Assembly (NCBI RefSeq): GCF_040218065.1
Contig: NZ_JAVJQE010000010.1
Span: 223,633 to 287,632, forward strand
Direction: 5' to 3'
Source: Marivibrio sp040218065
Lineage (GTDB): Bacteria; Pseudomonadota; Alphaproteobacteria; UBA8366; Aestuariispiraceae
DNA length: 64,000 nt
Positions 25,066 to 32,522 of the stretch are shown piece after piece (position 1 is the stretch's first letter; each line of letters opens with the position of its first letter). The notes beneath the pieces were generated by a model. The model did no database searches, had not been told where the DNA came from, and saw only the letters and a program-made list of their open reading frames with translations. A program made the position numbers and the translations under genes.

Positions 25066-25758
25066 CTAGAAGCGGTAGAGCAGGGACAGGTTCAGGTCGT
25101 GGGTGACGTAGCTGTCCGCGCTGACGCTCTCGCCGCCGGCCGTCGCGCCGGTGTCGACCTCGCCCATGTTGAGATAGCGATAGGCCAGTTCCAGCCCCCA
25201 GTGACGCGAGATCTCGTAACTGGAGCCCGCTTGCACGCCGAGCGCCAGATTGTCGACCGACTCGCTCGTGCTGGTTTTGGCGCCGGTGCTTATGTTCGTC
25301 CTTTCGACGTCGGAGGCGTTGCGCGCCCAGCCGACGCCGGCCCCGAGAAAGGGCGTGAACGGCCCGTCGAGACGCAACTCCCAGGCGGCCGAGACCAGCG
25401 CGACCGTGCTGCTCAAATTGTTTTCATAGCCGAAGCCGGGAGCGGCGTTGTCACGGACGTCGAGATCCATGCGAAAGCGATGGTGAAGCTCCCCCTCGAC
25501 GCGCAACGGCAGCTCGTCGAACCGATAGCCGGCGAGGAAACCCGCGGCCGCCGTTGGATCTTCGACGTTGTTTTCGACAAGCGATCCGGTGAAGCCGGTC
25601 TGGCTCAAATCCTGGGCTTCGGACATGCCGCCGATCAGGCGAAGCCCCACATAGCCTCCTTCCCGGGCGGATTGCGCGTGCGCGGAGCCGGCCGTCAGCG
25701 CGGCGGCTAGATACAAACCCGTCGTCAGAGCCGTGAGGGCCTTCACCGCGATCATCAT
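25066..25758 (-). CDS. Outer-membrane beta-barrel protein (opacity/OmpA-barrel type)
   Basis: 230 residues with a Sec signal ending in AHAQSA and eight or so amphipathic strands (GGYVGLRLIGG, AAGFLAGYRF, LRVEGELHHRF, TPFLGAGVGWARN, WGLELAYRYLNMG) finishing HDLNLSLLYRF with the C-terminal Phe. This is the small porin/adhesin-like barrel group; function unknown. It is leftward, opposite to the repair genes around it, and lies between lhr and the decayed copy of the lhr 3' end, so it may have arrived with that rearrangement. The start could also be the Met at the second codon. Confidence 0.8.
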   Translation of the reverse strand: MMIAVKALTALTTGLYLAAALTAGSAHAQSAREGGYVGLRLIGGMSEAQDLSQTGFTGSLVENNVEDPTAAAGFLAGYRFDELPLRVEGELHHRFRMDLDVRDNAAPGFGYENNLSSTVALVSAAWELRLDGPFTPFLGAGVGWARNASDVERTNISTGAKTSTSESVDNLALGVQAGSSYEISRHWGLELAYRYLNMGEVDTGATAGGESVSADSYVTHDLNLSLLYRF

Positions 25759-25856
25759 CGAAGTCCAAGTAATTTTTTACCCCACCTAACTTTGCGTTAC
25801 CCTGCGGCGCGCGCGGCGTCAATGTCGGAGGTCTGCGCTTCGCACCCTTGCCGTGC

Positions 25857-26033
25857 AGGGATCACCCGCCGCCGGCTTGATCGGGTCTCGCCGGTCGCGG
25901 TCCCGATCCTGCTTGAAGTCGGCAAGGAAGAGGCGCCGCCGACTCCCTACTGGAGGAGGCGAGCGCCGACCTGGCAGTTGATCTCATCGCCGGGGCCATT
26001 GGCGGCCCGATGCACGCGGAGCGGCCGTTGCAG
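25857..26033 (+). pseudogene. Degenerate duplicate of the lhr 3' end
   Basis: From AGGGATCACC onward this stretch aligns base by base with 24831-25020, the last 62 codons of lhr, including shared runs such as GAAGTCGGCAAGGAA and CTGGAGGAGGCGAGCGCCGA. A deletion of roughly a dozen bases near 25940 breaks the frame, and the stop TAG is CAG. In frame before the break it reads RRLDRVSPVAVPILLEVGKE against RRLDRVSPLAVPILLEVGKE in lhr. It is a fragment with no start and is not a gene. Confidence 0.88.
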
Positions 26034-26080
26034 CTCGGGCGCGGTGGCGATCTGCCGCGCGCCGTCGTACAGTCAATCCC

Positions 26081-26839
26081 ATGCTCGTCGACAGCTACAT
26101 CCTCTGCACCGCTCCGCGCAGCGGCAGCACATTGTTGTGTCGAATGTTGGCGCAGACCGGCGTCGCCGGCCGTCCGGACTCCTATTTTCATGAGCCGTCG
26201 CTGGAGGGCTGGCTGGCGGATTGGGGGATGAGCGCCGATCCGGCGGAGACGGAGCAGGAGACGCTCGCACGGGTCTTCGCGCGAGCGGTGGAGGAAGGGC
26301 GCGGCGGGACAGGAATCTTCGGGCTGCGCCTGCAGCGTCGGAGCGCGGATTTCTTTTTCGAGAAGCTGGCGCTGCTCTACCCTGAGGCTACGGGGGACAT
26401 GAGCCGGCTGGCGGCGGCTTTCGGTCGCGTAGGCTTTCTCTATCTGCGACGCGCGGACAAGGTCGCTCAAGCCGTCTCTTTCGTGAAAGCGGAGCAGTCG
26501 GGGCTGTGGCATCGCGCGGCCGACGGCTCAGAGCTGGAGCGGCTCGCTCCGCCGCAAGCTCCCGCCTATGACGCAGAACGGCTCAGCGCCGAGGTCGCGC
26601 GGCTCGCCGCCTACGACGCGGCCTGGGAGACGTGGTTTGCGCGCGCGGGGATCGCGCCGCTGCGCCTGACCTACGAGGCGCTGGCGGCGAACCCGAGGGA
26701 GACGCTGCGCGCGGCGCTCGAGCATCTCGGCCTCGACCCTGCGGCGGCCGAGGGCGCGACGCCCGATGTCGCCCGTCTGGCCGACGCAACGAGCGAGGCC
26801 TGGGCGGTGCGGTTTCGCCGGGAGGCAGGTCTCGCTTAA
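26081..26839 (+). CDS. Stf0-family sulfotransferase
   Basis: 252 residues. The N-terminal YILCTAPRSGSTLLCRML is the 5'-phosphosulfate-binding loop of PAPS sulfotransferases; SYFHEPSLEGWL follows as in the Stf0/LpsS group, which sulfates trehalose, glycolipids or lipopolysaccharide. Downstream segments (IFGLRLQRRS, FLYLRRADKVAQAVSFVKA, LRLTYEALAANPRETL) match the 3'-phosphate-binding and C-terminal parts. No acceptor biosynthesis genes are near, so the substrate is unknown. Its upstream region is the decayed lhr copy and its ribosome binding site is weak, consistent with arrival by rearrangement. Confidence 0.88.
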   Translation: MLVDSYILCTAPRSGSTLLCRMLAQTGVAGRPDSYFHEPSLEGWLADWGMSADPAETEQETLARVFARAVEEGRGGTGIFGLRLQRRSADFFFEKLALLYPEATGDMSRLAAAFGRVGFLYLRRADKVAQAVSFVKAEQSGLWHRAADGSELERLAPPQAPAYDAERLSAEVARLAAYDAAWETWFARAGIAPLRLTYEALAANPRETLRAALEHLGLDPAAAEGATPDVARLADATSEAWAVRFRREAGLA

Positions 26840-26920
26840 AGAGGCGGCCTTCCCTTTCGTCGTCTCGGCCGTTAGAGCCGGGACAGGCGGAGCATGGACG
26901 CCGCTCGAACACCGGCGGCC

Positions 26921-26935
26921 CCGGGTCAAGCCCGG
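26921..26935. repeat. Short palindrome of dispersed-repeat type
   Basis: CCGGG-TCAAG-CCCGG. This wording, CCGGGTCAAGCCCGG, is common as a dispersed extragenic palindrome in alphaproteobacterial genomes. It lies in the 176-base convergent gap between the sulfotransferase and the flavin reductase genes. No gene is seen in that gap. Confidence 0.35.
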
Positions 26936-27015
26936 ACCGACGGAAATCTATGCGCCCTCTCGCCCCTAACCCACCCTCGCGTTTGCGGGGAAGGGGGCTG
27001 CGGCGAGGTCGGCGC

Positions 27016-27681
27016 CTATTCCTCGAACACGATCGAATCCGGCTTGGCGCCGAGGGACTGCAACGCCTTCGTCACATCCTCGACCATCTTGTCCGGGCCG
27101 CAGACGTAGAAGGGCCGCTCGAAGCTCTTTAGGTTCGCCTTCAGGAAGGCCTCGTCGATCCGCCCCTGAGCGAGGGAAGAGTTCTCTTCCTGCGTCACGG
27201 TGAAGAGCGTCTCGAGGCCGGGCGCGCCCTCCAGCTCTTCGCGCAGGATGATGTCGCGCTCGGTCTTGTTCGAGAACAGCAGCGTATTCCCGTCGAGCTC
27301 CCCGCGGGCCTGAAGATCGCGAATGATGGCGATGAACGGGGTGAGGCCGGCGCCGCCGGCGACGAAGCAGCCGGGACCCTTGTATTGGATCGCGCCCCAG
27401 GGCTCGTCGATAATCAGGCGGTCGCCTTTCTTCAAATCGCCGATCTGTTTCGTGACGCCGTCATGGTCGTCGTAGACCTTGATGACGAATTCCAACGTCG
27501 GCGCCGTCGTCAGCGAGGTGAAGGTGAAGGGCCGTCGCTCCTCGCGCCATCCCTCTCGGTCGAGCGCGACGTCCGTCGCCTGGCCGGGCGTGAACTCGTA
27601 GCCTTCGGGCTTCTGCACGGTGAGGCGGCGGACGTTGTGGGTGACGTCGGCGACCTCGAGAATTTCGACGGTATGGGGCAT
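27016..27681 (-). CDS. FAD-dependent ferredoxin/flavodoxin reductase-like oxidoreductase
   Basis: 221 residues, FNR-type without a fused FeS domain. FAD-binding RPFTFTS, the Gly-rich NAD(P) motif VAGGAGLTPFIAI and the terminal CGPDKMVEDV mark the two domains, and the length suits a stand-alone reductase. It moves electrons between NAD(P)H and a small carrier or oxygenase that is not encoded nearby. AGGAGCG lies five bases before the ATG. The frame continues upstream to 27987 but the extension has no ribosome binding site and no homology. It diverges from pdeM across 189 bases. Confidence 0.87.
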   Translation of the reverse strand: MPHTVEILEVADVTHNVRRLTVQKPEGYEFTPGQATDVALDREGWREERRPFTFTSLTTAPTLEFVIKVYDDHDGVTKQIGDLKKGDRLIIDEPWGAIQYKGPGCFVAGGAGLTPFIAIIRDLQARGELDGNTLLFSNKTERDIILREELEGAPGLETLFTVTQEENSSLAQGRIDEAFLKANLKSFERPFYVCGPDKMVEDVTKALQSLGAKPDSIVFEE

Positions 27682-27870
27682 AACGCTCCTTTCCGGATCG
27701 CTCGGGTTACGCAACTTCGCCCGATTTGGGCGCTTCCCGGCATATCGGCCCCCGCACGCATTCTTCAACCGACCCGCCTCCGAGCCGATCGTCTCACTCT
27801 CGCGCCGGCGCGCAGCCGTCAGGCGGCGCGACTTTATGCGGCGCGAATCGCGCGCTATGTGTCGTCCGTC

Positions 27871-28572
27871 ATGACCCGCGTCAGCCTGACCCAGGATCTC
27901 ACGCTCAACGGCGCGTCCGTCATCGCGGAGCCGTCGGGCGCGCTTTACTGGCCCGCGCGCGAGACGCTGATCGTCGCCGACCTGCATCTGGAGAAGGGCT
28001 CCAGTTTCGCGCGGCGCGGCCAGCTGCTGCCGCCGTACGACAGCCGTACGACGTTAAGCCGGCTGGCCGACGCGCTCCGAGCGCGCCAACCCAAGCGGCT
28101 GATCTGTCTTGGCGACAGCTTCCATGACGCCGATGCGGCCGAACGCCTAGGGGCGGAGGAGCGTGAGACGATCCGCCGCCTCGCCGCGGCCGTGGGGTCC
28201 TGGATATGGATCGCCGGCAACCACGATCCGGCCCCGCCCGCCGATCTGGGCGGCGCGGTGGTGACGGATCATCTGATCGACGGGCCGCTGGTCTTCCGGC
28301 ACGAGGCGCTGGCCGGGCCGGCGGCGGGCGAGATATCCGGCCACTTTCACCCCAAGGCCGCCGTCACCCAGCGCGGTCGGCGCATCGCCGCACGCTGTTT
28401 CGTGGAGGACGGGCGGCGCGCGATCCTGCCCTCCTTCGGGGCCTATACCGGCGGGCTCAACGTCCTCGACCCCGCCATATCGCGGCATTACGCCGACGGC
28501 TTTCGGGTGCATCTTCTGGGGCCGCGCAAGGTCTACAGCTTTCCGAGAAGCCGGTTGTTGCGGGCGGGATAG
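27871..28572 (+). CDS. pdeM: Ligase-associated DNA damage response endonuclease PdeM
   Basis: 233 residues, calcineurin-like metallophosphatase fold. Metal motifs in order: VADLHLEKGSSFARRG (Asp-x-His), LGDSFHD, AGNHD, and SGHFHPKA. The LHLEKGSSFARRG wording and the C-terminal FGAYTGGLNV are specific to PdeM, the nuclease that accompanies Lhr-type helicase, exonuclease and ATP-dependent ligase. Here the helicase is upstream on the same strand but separated by three unrelated genes; ligase and exonuclease are not in the window. The ATG at 27871 has no strong ribosome binding site. Confidence 0.9.
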   Translation: MTRVSLTQDLTLNGASVIAEPSGALYWPARETLIVADLHLEKGSSFARRGQLLPPYDSRTTLSRLADALRARQPKRLICLGDSFHDADAAERLGAEERETIRRLAAAVGSWIWIAGNHDPAPPADLGGAVVTDHLIDGPLVFRHEALAGPAAGEISGHFHPKAAVTQRGRRIAARCFVEDGRRAILPSFGAYTGGLNVLDPAISRHYADGFRVHLLGPRKVYSFPRSRLLRAG

Positions 28573-28579
28573 GAAGCGC

Positions 28580-28621
28580 AAAAAAAATCCCGGGCCGAGA
28601 CGGTGTCGCCTCGGCCCGGGA
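28580..28621 (-). terminator. Strong intrinsic terminator, leftward
   Basis: TCCCGGGCCGAG (28588-28599) and CTCGGCCCGGGA (28610-28621) form a perfect twelve-pair stem with a ten-base loop. On the minus strand it is followed directly by eight T (eight A at 28580-28587 on the plus strand). It therefore stops leftward transcription and not that of pdeM, which runs the other way. Its only visible client is the candidate small RNA. Confidence 0.85.
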
Positions 28622-28700
28622 GCACGCCTTTGGTAGATGTGGGGGGGAAGGGTCTACCATTGGCCAACCAGGTTTCCCTGATTTGCAAAGAACTACGGGA
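28580..28700 (-). ncRNA. Candidate leftward small RNA with C-rich loop
   Basis: On the minus strand three structures follow one another: CAGG-GAAA-CCTG (28680-28669, a GNRA tetraloop), a seven-pair stem TGGTAGA/TCTACCA (28659-28653 with 28637-28631) closing a 15-base loop CCCTTCCCCCCCACA, and a long terminator hairpin with eight U. No coding gene lies upstream on this strand; the photolyase beyond it runs rightward. A C-rich loop of this sort could pair with Shine-Dalgarno sequences, as in known alphaproteobacterial small RNAs. The 5' end is a guess and no clear promoter was identified. Confidence 0.5.
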
Positions 28701-28833
28701 GGCTTTGGGCGGCGGATCACACAGGCGGCAAAAAACTTCTCCCTTTTTTTCTTAAGCCTTTAAGGTAATCCATCGGTCGCCTCTGACGCGTACCATGATC
28801 GTGACGACAAGCTCGCCCGACGACAGAGGTTCC

Positions 28834-30300
28834 ATGTCCGACAGCCCTTCCGATTGCGCCCTCGTCTGGTTCCGCGACGATCTGCGGCTGGACGACCATC
28901 CGGCGCTGGCGGCCTCCGCCCGGCGCGGGGCGGTTCTGCCCCTGTTCATCCTGGAGGAAGAAGCGCCCGGAGAGAGCGCGCTGGGCGGGGCGAGCCGCTG
29001 GTGGCTCCACCGCAGCCTGAGCGCGCTGGCGGAGCGTCTGAATGAGCTCGGCGCGCCGCTGCTGTTCAAGCGCGGCCGGGCGGAAGAGATCGTGCCGACG
29101 CTCGCCCGGGAGATCGGCGTCGCGGCGGTTTATTGGAACCGTCGCTACCAGCCGTGGGGCGTCGCGGTCGACAAGCGAATCAAGAGCGCGCTCAAGGACG
29201 CCGGCGTGCACGCCGAAAGCTTCAACGGCGCGCTGTTGTACGAGCCCTGGGAGGTGAAGACCAAGCAGGGCGGCGCCTACGGCGTCTTCACGCCGTTCTG
29301 GAAGGCGGAATGCGCGCTGGGCGACCCGCCGCAACCGACGCCGGCCCCCAAGTCGCTGCCGTCGCTCGCCCCGGCGGCGCGGCCCGCGGGCGAGGCGTTG
29401 GAGGATCTCGGACTGTCGCCGAGCGGCCCGGATTGGGGCGCCAAGCTCTCCCGCTATTGGACGCCGGGCGAAGCGGGCGCGCAGGCGCGCCTGGACGCGT
29501 TCCTGGACGGGCCGGTCGCCGACTATCCAAGCCGGCGCGATCGCCCCGCGGCGGACGGCACGTCGCGCCTCTCCCCTCACATCCATTTCGGCGAGGCGAG
29601 CCCGCGGCGCATCTGGTGGAACGCGCTGGAGGCGGCGCGCGCCGACGGCGGCGCCAAGATGGAGGAGGGCGTCTGGGCCTTCCTGCGCGAGATCGGCTGG
29701 CGCGATTTCAATCACAATCTTCTGTTCCACAATCCGCAAATGCCCTACGCCAACTACCAGCGGAAGTTCGACGCGTTCCCTTGGCGCGAGGACGAGGCCG
29801 GCTATCGGGCCTGGACCCGCGGGCTCACCGGCTATCCCTTGGTCGACGCCGGGATGCGGGAATTGTGGGAGACCGGCTATATGCATAATCGGGTCAGGAT
29901 GCTGGTCGCCTCGTTTCTGGTGAAGGATCTGCTGATCCCCTGGACCAAAGGAGAGGCGTGGTTTCGCGACACGCTGGTCGACGCAGATCTTGCGAACAAT
30001 GTCGGCAATTGGCAGTGGGCGGCGGGTTGCGGCGCGGACGCCGCGCCCTACTTTCGAATATTCAATCCCGTGACCCAGGGGGAAAAGTTCGATCCGGACG
30101 GCGACTACGTCCGGCGGTGGGTTCCGGAATTGAAGGGTCTGCCGAAGAAAGTCATTCATGCGCCCTGGACCGCCGATGCGCGCACGCTGGCGGCCGCCGG
30201 GGTGGAGTTGGGGCGGACATACCCGCGCCCGATCGTCGACCACAAGCAGGCCCGTCAGGCCGCGCTTGCGGCGTATGAGGAAGTGAAGGGAGCCGCCTGA
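28834..30300 (+). CDS. phr: Deoxyribodipyrimidine (CPD) photolyase, class I
   Basis: 488 residues: N-terminal antenna domain opening LVWFRDDLRLDDHPAL and C-terminal FAD domain with WRDFNHNLLFHNPQMPYANY-type sequence, TGYPLVDAGMRELWETGY, HNRVRMLVASFLVKDL and NNVGNWQWAAGCGADAAPYF. These are the class I CPD photolyase signatures, including the FAD-contacting Trp-Gln-Trp block and Asp-Ala-Ala-Pro-Tyr-Phe. It repairs cyclobutane dimers with blue light. The ATG at 28834 follows GAGG. Its stop overlaps the next gene's start (TGATG), and it heads a six-gene run through DUF3833. It complements the (6-4) enzyme 10 kb upstream. Confidence 0.93.
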   Translation: MSDSPSDCALVWFRDDLRLDDHPALAASARRGAVLPLFILEEEAPGESALGGASRWWLHRSLSALAERLNELGAPLLFKRGRAEEIVPTLAREIGVAAVYWNRRYQPWGVAVDKRIKSALKDAGVHAESFNGALLYEPWEVKTKQGGAYGVFTPFWKAECALGDPPQPTPAPKSLPSLAPAARPAGEALEDLGLSPSGPDWGAKLSRYWTPGEAGAQARLDAFLDGPVADYPSRRDRPAADGTSRLSPHIHFGEASPRRIWWNALEAARADGGAKMEEGVWAFLREIGWRDFNHNLLFHNPQMPYANYQRKFDAFPWREDEAGYRAWTRGLTGYPLVDAGMRELWETGYMHNRVRMLVASFLVKDLLIPWTKGEAWFRDTLVDADLANNVGNWQWAAGCGADAAPYFRIFNPVTQGEKFDPDGDYVRRWVPELKGLPKKVIHAPWTADARTLAAAGVELGRTYPRPIVDHKQARQAALAAYEEVKGAA

Positions 30301-31664
30301 TGTCGGAACGCGTGCGCAGCCGGAAGATCGCCGTCGTGGGCGGCGGGATCGCGGGCCTCGGCGCCGCCTGGCTTTTGAACCGCCGGCACGACGTAACGCT
30401 GTTCGAGCGCAACGCCTATATCGGCGGGCATTCGAACACGCTGGACGCCCCCGACGGACGCGGCGGAACCATCCCGGTCGACACCGGCTTCATCGTGTAT
30501 AACGAGCGCACCTACCCCAACCTGATCGCGCTGTTCGATCATCTGGGGGTCGAGCGCATCAAGACCGACATGTCCTTCGGCGTGACGCTGGACCGCGGTC
30601 GGCTGGAATATGGCGGATCGACGCTGTGGAGCCTGTTCGCTCAGAAGCGCAACGTCTTCCGGCCGCGCTTCCACCGCATGGTGCGAGACATCCTGCGCTT
30701 CTACAAGCAGGCCCCGCAAGCCTTGGCGGGCGGCGCCGCAGGCGAGCAGAGCCTGGGCGCCTTCCTGCAGGCCGCCGGCTATTCGGAAGCGTTTGTCGAC
30801 GACCATCTGTTGCCGATGGCCGCGGCGATCTGGTCTTGTCCCGTCTCCACCATGACGGAGTTTCCGGCCGACAGCTTCATCCGCTTCTTCGACAATCACG
30901 GGCTTCTGCAGGTCAACGACCGGCCGCAATGGTGGACGGTCAAGGACGGCAGCCGGGAATACGTCAAGCGGATCCTGGCCGATCTGCCGCGGGTCGAGGC
31001 GAACGCCAAGACGGTCCGCGTGACGCGGCTCAACGAAGGGGTCGAAATCCAATTGGCGGACGGCCGGGTGGAACGGTTCGACGACGCGGTGCTCGCCTGC
31101 CACGCCGACGAGGCGCTTGAGATGATCTCGGACCCCAGTGCGGCCGAGGCGGCGACGCTGTCGGCCTTCCGCTATCAGGAAAACCGCGCGGTCCTTCACA
31201 CCGACGTCGCTCAGATGCCGAAACGACGGGGAGTGTGGTCGAGCTGGAACTATCTGGCCGGCCGCGACATGGACCGCGAGCGGCAGGTGGCCGTGAGCTA
31301 TTGGATGAACAGTCTGCAGTCGCTGGATGCGCAGGATCTGTTCGTGACCTTGAACCCGTTCGACCCGATCCGCCCTGAGACGGTCATCGCTGAGATCGCG
31401 TACGATCATCCGGTCTTCGATCAGGGCGCGATCCAGGCGCAGCAGACGCTGCCCGGCTTGCAAGGGGCGAACCGACTGTGGTTCTGCGGCGCTTATTGCG
31501 GCTACGGGTTTCATGAGGACGGACTCGGCTCCGCCGTAGCGGTCGCCAAGCGTCTCGGCGCGCCCGCCCCTTGGGGCGACAAGCCGGTGCACGCCATGCA
31601 CGCCGTCCTTGGCGCGCCCGCGGCCGCCCGCTCCGGCGCCGGCGACATGGAGGCGGCCGCTTGA
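30300..31664 (+). CDS. FAD-dependent amine-oxidase-like oxidoreductase
   Basis: 454 residues. N-terminal dinucleotide-binding motif IAVVGGGIAGLGAAWLL, then FERNAYIGGHSNTL and the C-terminal FAD motif around FCGAYCGYGFHEDGLGSA. It belongs to the NAD(P)/FAD oxidoreductase group that always travels with DUF1365 and CFA-synthase-like genes. In Rhodobacter relatives these clusters belong to the singlet-oxygen response and to modified (methylated or furan) fatty-acid synthesis, so a lipid desaturase or oxidase role is plausible. Overlapping start and stop codons with phr and DUF1365 show tight coupling. Confidence 0.88.
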   Translation: MSERVRSRKIAVVGGGIAGLGAAWLLNRRHDVTLFERNAYIGGHSNTLDAPDGRGGTIPVDTGFIVYNERTYPNLIALFDHLGVERIKTDMSFGVTLDRGRLEYGGSTLWSLFAQKRNVFRPRFHRMVRDILRFYKQAPQALAGGAAGEQSLGAFLQAAGYSEAFVDDHLLPMAAAIWSCPVSTMTEFPADSFIRFFDNHGLLQVNDRPQWWTVKDGSREYVKRILADLPRVEANAKTVRVTRLNEGVEIQLADGRVERFDDAVLACHADEALEMISDPSAAEAATLSAFRYQENRAVLHTDVAQMPKRRGVWSSWNYLAGRDMDRERQVAVSYWMNSLQSLDAQDLFVTLNPFDPIRPETVIAEIAYDHPVFDQGAIQAQQTLPGLQGANRLWFCGAYCGYGFHEDGLGSAVAVAKRLGAPAPWGDKPVHAMHAVLGAPAAARSGAGDMEAAA

Positions 31665-32455
31665 CGGACGCGACGACGGCTCCCGCCGACTTGAGGCCGG
31701 CCGGCGCGCTCTATTACGGGCGCGTGGCGCATAAGCGCGTGCGGCCGATGAGCCACCGGCTGGAGTATCGCGTTTTTTCGCTGTTTCTAGATATCGACCG
31801 GCTCTCGACCCTCGACGGCGCGATGAAGCTGTTCGGCTATAACCGCCGGGCGGTCGTCTCCTTCCGCGATTCGGACCACGGCCCGCGGGACGGAAACCCC
31901 CTTCGGCCGTGGGTCGAGAGGCTGCTGACCGAGCGGGGAATCGATCTCGCCGGCGGACCGATTCGGCTGCTGTGCTTCCCACGCCTGTGGGGCTATGTCT
32001 TCAACCCGCTCAGCATCTACTATTGCTACGGAGCGGACGAGCGGCTGCGCGCCGTGCTTTACGAGGTGTCGAACACGTTCGGCGAGCAGCACTGCTACTT
32101 GCTGCCGGTCGACGGGGGCGGCGACGAAATCGCGCACGCCGCCGACAAGGTCTTCCATGTCTCGCCCTTCAACCGGATGGGGGGGCGGTACCGTTTCCGG
32201 CTCAAGCCGCCGGGCGAGCGCCTCAACATTCTGATCCGCCAATCCGACCCGGACGGCGGCCCGTTGCTGGTCGCCTCGCATATCGGCGAACGCCGAGCGC
32301 TCGACGACCGGACCTTGGCGGGCGCGATCCTGCGCTTCCCGTTGATGACCCTGAAAATCACGGCGGCCATCCATTGGGAAGCCCTCAAGCTTTGGCTGAA
32401 GGGCGCGAAATACGTGCCCAAGCCGCCGCCGCCCGAACGCGAGGTCACAGGCTGA
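31661..32455 (+). CDS. DUF1365 family protein
   Basis: 264 residues beginning with a TTG codon that overlaps the previous stop (TTGA); GGAGG seven bases upstream supports it. Family signatures are YYGRVAHKRVRPMSHRLEYR, LCFPRLWGYVFNPLSIYYC, YEVSNTFGEQHCYLLP and HVSPFNRMGGRYRFR. The biochemical function is unknown; it is found between the FAD oxidoreductase and the CFA-like methyltransferase in lipid-modification clusters. No signal peptide. One hydrophobic stretch near the C-terminus may be membrane associated. Confidence 0.88.
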   Translation: MTDATTAPADLRPAGALYYGRVAHKRVRPMSHRLEYRVFSLFLDIDRLSTLDGAMKLFGYNRRAVVSFRDSDHGPRDGNPLRPWVERLLTERGIDLAGGPIRLLCFPRLWGYVFNPLSIYYCYGADERLRAVLYEVSNTFGEQHCYLLPVDGGGDEIAHAADKVFHVSPFNRMGGRYRFRLKPPGERLNILIRQSDPDGGPLLVASHIGERRALDDRTLAGAILRFPLMTLKITAAIHWEALKLWLKGAKYVPKPPPPEREVTG

Positions 32456-32522
32456 TCCGCCACGGATTACGCCTCTGGCCTTGATTTTCGACTTGCTGTT
32501 AACTGACGGAGCAAGCCGCGCC

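Noticed and set aside
27682..27987. N-terminal extension of the flavin reductase to 27987
   Set aside because: The extra hundred residues are Arg-rich with no domain, cross into the pdeM start region, and a good ribosome binding site fixes the start at 27681.
28588..28621. Terminator of pdeM
   Set aside because: The run of eight A precedes the hairpin on the pdeM strand; the U tract exists only for leftward transcription.
28573..28833. ChrR/RpoE-type promoter before the CPD photolyase gene
   Set aside because: No TGATC-type -35 with a suitable -10 at proper spacing; the only TGATC (28796) is too close to the start codon.
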